The notes under the pieces: generated by a model
Database searches by the model: none
What the model saw: only the letters and a program-made list of their open reading frames with translations
Told to the model about the DNA's origin: nothing
Part shown: positions 43,961 through 44,867 of the stretch, piece by piece
Numbering within the stretch: position 1 is the stretch's first letter
Layout of the letters: each line of letters opens with the position of its first letter
Made by a program: the position numbers and the translations under genes
Source of the DNA: Cyanodermella asteris
Taxonomy: Eukaryota > Ascomycota > Lecanoromycetes > Ostropales > Stictidaceae
Direction of reading: 5' to 3'
Assembly (NCBI GenBank): GCA_900618795.1
Contig: UYJD01000004.1
Location: forward strand, 1,650,750 to 1,695,616
DNA length: 44,867 bases

Positions 43961-44466
43961 CCCGTGATTGAAGATCGTCGTTGTTGAAAGACGGGGATGG
44001 CAAGGAGGAAAGACACTTAATGTCGCCATAAGCGGAGCTCTTGTTGCCGCATCCGCAGCCACGTGGGGATATTGATGGCACAAAAAGACAAATCTAGACA
44101 GCGGCAAAGATCGACATTGGCTGAAACAGAGGGGAAGAGCGGCCGTGTATGATACGAGCTCAAGCATGGGACGAAAACCATACCGATCAGCACAAACCTG
44201 TGTTGCTGCCCCCGGAGGTCCAGGCTCGGAGACTTAATATCAACCATGGTACGCGATTGCCTCGTGGCGTGCGTGCAGAACTATGTTTGGCACGTGTAAT
44301 GGACGTATGGGCTCTATCGTCGATGACTGGGGGCAGTAAAAGTCAACGACAATCGCGTACTTGGTTATGGTTGGGTGCGACGAAAAATACGCATAACAAT
44401 AGCAGAGCCGCGGTGTGTGGTTGAAGGCGTGGAAGCACAATCGGCCTTCCGCTTGTTTGCGCCACC
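43961..44466. promoter_or_regulatory. Bidirectional promoter region between two PKS genes
   Basis: 506 bases between head-to-head start codons, with no supported gene. Such a layout is usual for co-expressed partner synthases. I saw no clear palindromic zinc-cluster factor site. Confidence 0.6.
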
Positions 44467-44867
44467 ATGCAGGCTCGTGGCGCAGTCTGCCAAGACTGTG
44501 GCGCAACTTCACCTCACAGCGCCTCCAACGAACCGATAGCCATCGTCGGCCTTGGTAAGTTCAAGCCTCCGCGTCCGCTAGGAGCAGATTGTTCGGGACT
44601 ACAATTTACTGACTGCCGTGTGTCTTATCGCAGCATGTCGTCTTCCTGGAGGTGTGACGGGCCCCGCATCTCTGTGGCAATTTCTGTCTGGAGGTAAATC
44701 TGGCAAAACACCAGTTCCCACGTCTCGATATGACCCCGCCGATCACCCATCAGGCCTCCTGCCCTCTGAGGGCTACTTCTTACAGGAAGACGTCCGAGCA
44801 TTCGACAATGAGTTCTTCGGAATCCTCAATGCCGAGGCGATATGCATGGATCCTCAACAGCGGAATG
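44467..44867 (+). CDS. Second polyketide synthase, probably highly reducing; 5' end only
   Basis: The window ends inside the gene. Exon 1 (44467-44554) starts at an ATG in the context GCCACC and codes about 29 residues ending SNEPIAIVGL. After a 79-nt intron (GTAAGT donor, CTGAC branch, CGCAG acceptor) exon 2 resumes at 44634 with ACRLPGGVTGPASLWQFLSG. Then come GKTPVPTSRYDPADHP, GYFLQEDVRAFDNEFFGILN and ICMDPQQRN. EPIAIVGLACRLPGG and the FDNEFFGI-x(8)-MDPQQR block are the start of a KS domain at the very N-terminus, with no SAT domain before it. That is the layout of highly reducing PKSs (or PKS-NRPS hybrids, which start the same way). Reading straight through the intron gives a false stop at 44695. 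About 105 residues are visible. Confidence 0.88.

Noticed and set aside
44467-44697. Premature stop in the second PKS
   Set aside because: The stop is only reached by reading through a 79-nt intron with good donor, branch and acceptor signals.
1-44867. CRISPR arrays, operons, ribosome-binding sites and bacterial mobile elements
   Set aside because: The window is fungal; no spaced direct repeats or bacterial gene organisation were seen.

Overview
The window is nuclear DNA of a filamentous ascomycete (Pezizomycotina, probably Dothideomycetes). The evidence is short GT-AG introns of about 40-110 nt with CTAAC/CTGAC-like branch points, typical fungal housekeeping proteins, a CBM1-bearing GH6 cellulase, an iterative non-reducing PKS and a transposon relic with RIP-like stop codons. 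The class assignment is inference. Coding genes were rebuilt by splicing by eye, so exon junctions are predictions.

Layout. 1-0.6 kb: dead Tc1/mariner transposase. 1.4-8.4 kb: DUF4211 nuclear protein (-), Mediator subunit Med22 (-, four small exons), SET9/Suv4-20 histone H4 methyltransferase (+). 8.4-11.6 kb: gene-poor, with a frameshifted membrane-protein pseudogene. 11.6-18.3 kb: dense housekeeping block with the CTDK-I gamma subunit (+), mitochondrial ribosomal bL12m (-), twinfilin (+), dihydrofolate reductase (-) and a dynamin-like GTPase (-). 18.3-29 kb: more accessory region with an OTT_1508-type deaminase-like protein, a conserved fungal protein often mislabelled GGPP synthase, a 477-base N gap, an unrecognised gene, a CYP52-like P450 that has lost its heme cysteine and gained a stop, and a multi-pass membrane protein. 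29.2-30.7 kb: secreted GH6 cellobiohydrolase (-). 32-35.2 kb: HAT1 (+), an intron-containing tRNA (-) and pyrroline-5-carboxylate reductase (-). 36.2-37.1 kb: unknown gene. 37.3-44.9 kb: a complete non-reducing PKS (SAT-KS-MAT-PT-ACP-ACP-TE, -) and, head to head with it across about 0.5 kb, the first exons of a second PKS that looks highly reducing (+) and runs off the window.

How they fit together. Most left-hand genes act in transcription and chromatin (Med22, CTDK-I gamma, SET9, HAT1), but nothing shows they are co-regulated. The right edge is the start of a secondary-metabolite cluster in which a reducing PKS may feed the SAT domain of the non-reducing PKS. The least explained signal is a 28-bp dyad (9-bp arms, 10-bp spacer). 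It occurs three times, at 19.0, 21.2 and 23.3 kb. Two copies lie about 330-345 bp upstream of consecutive plus-strand start codons, and the third lies upstream of the N gap.
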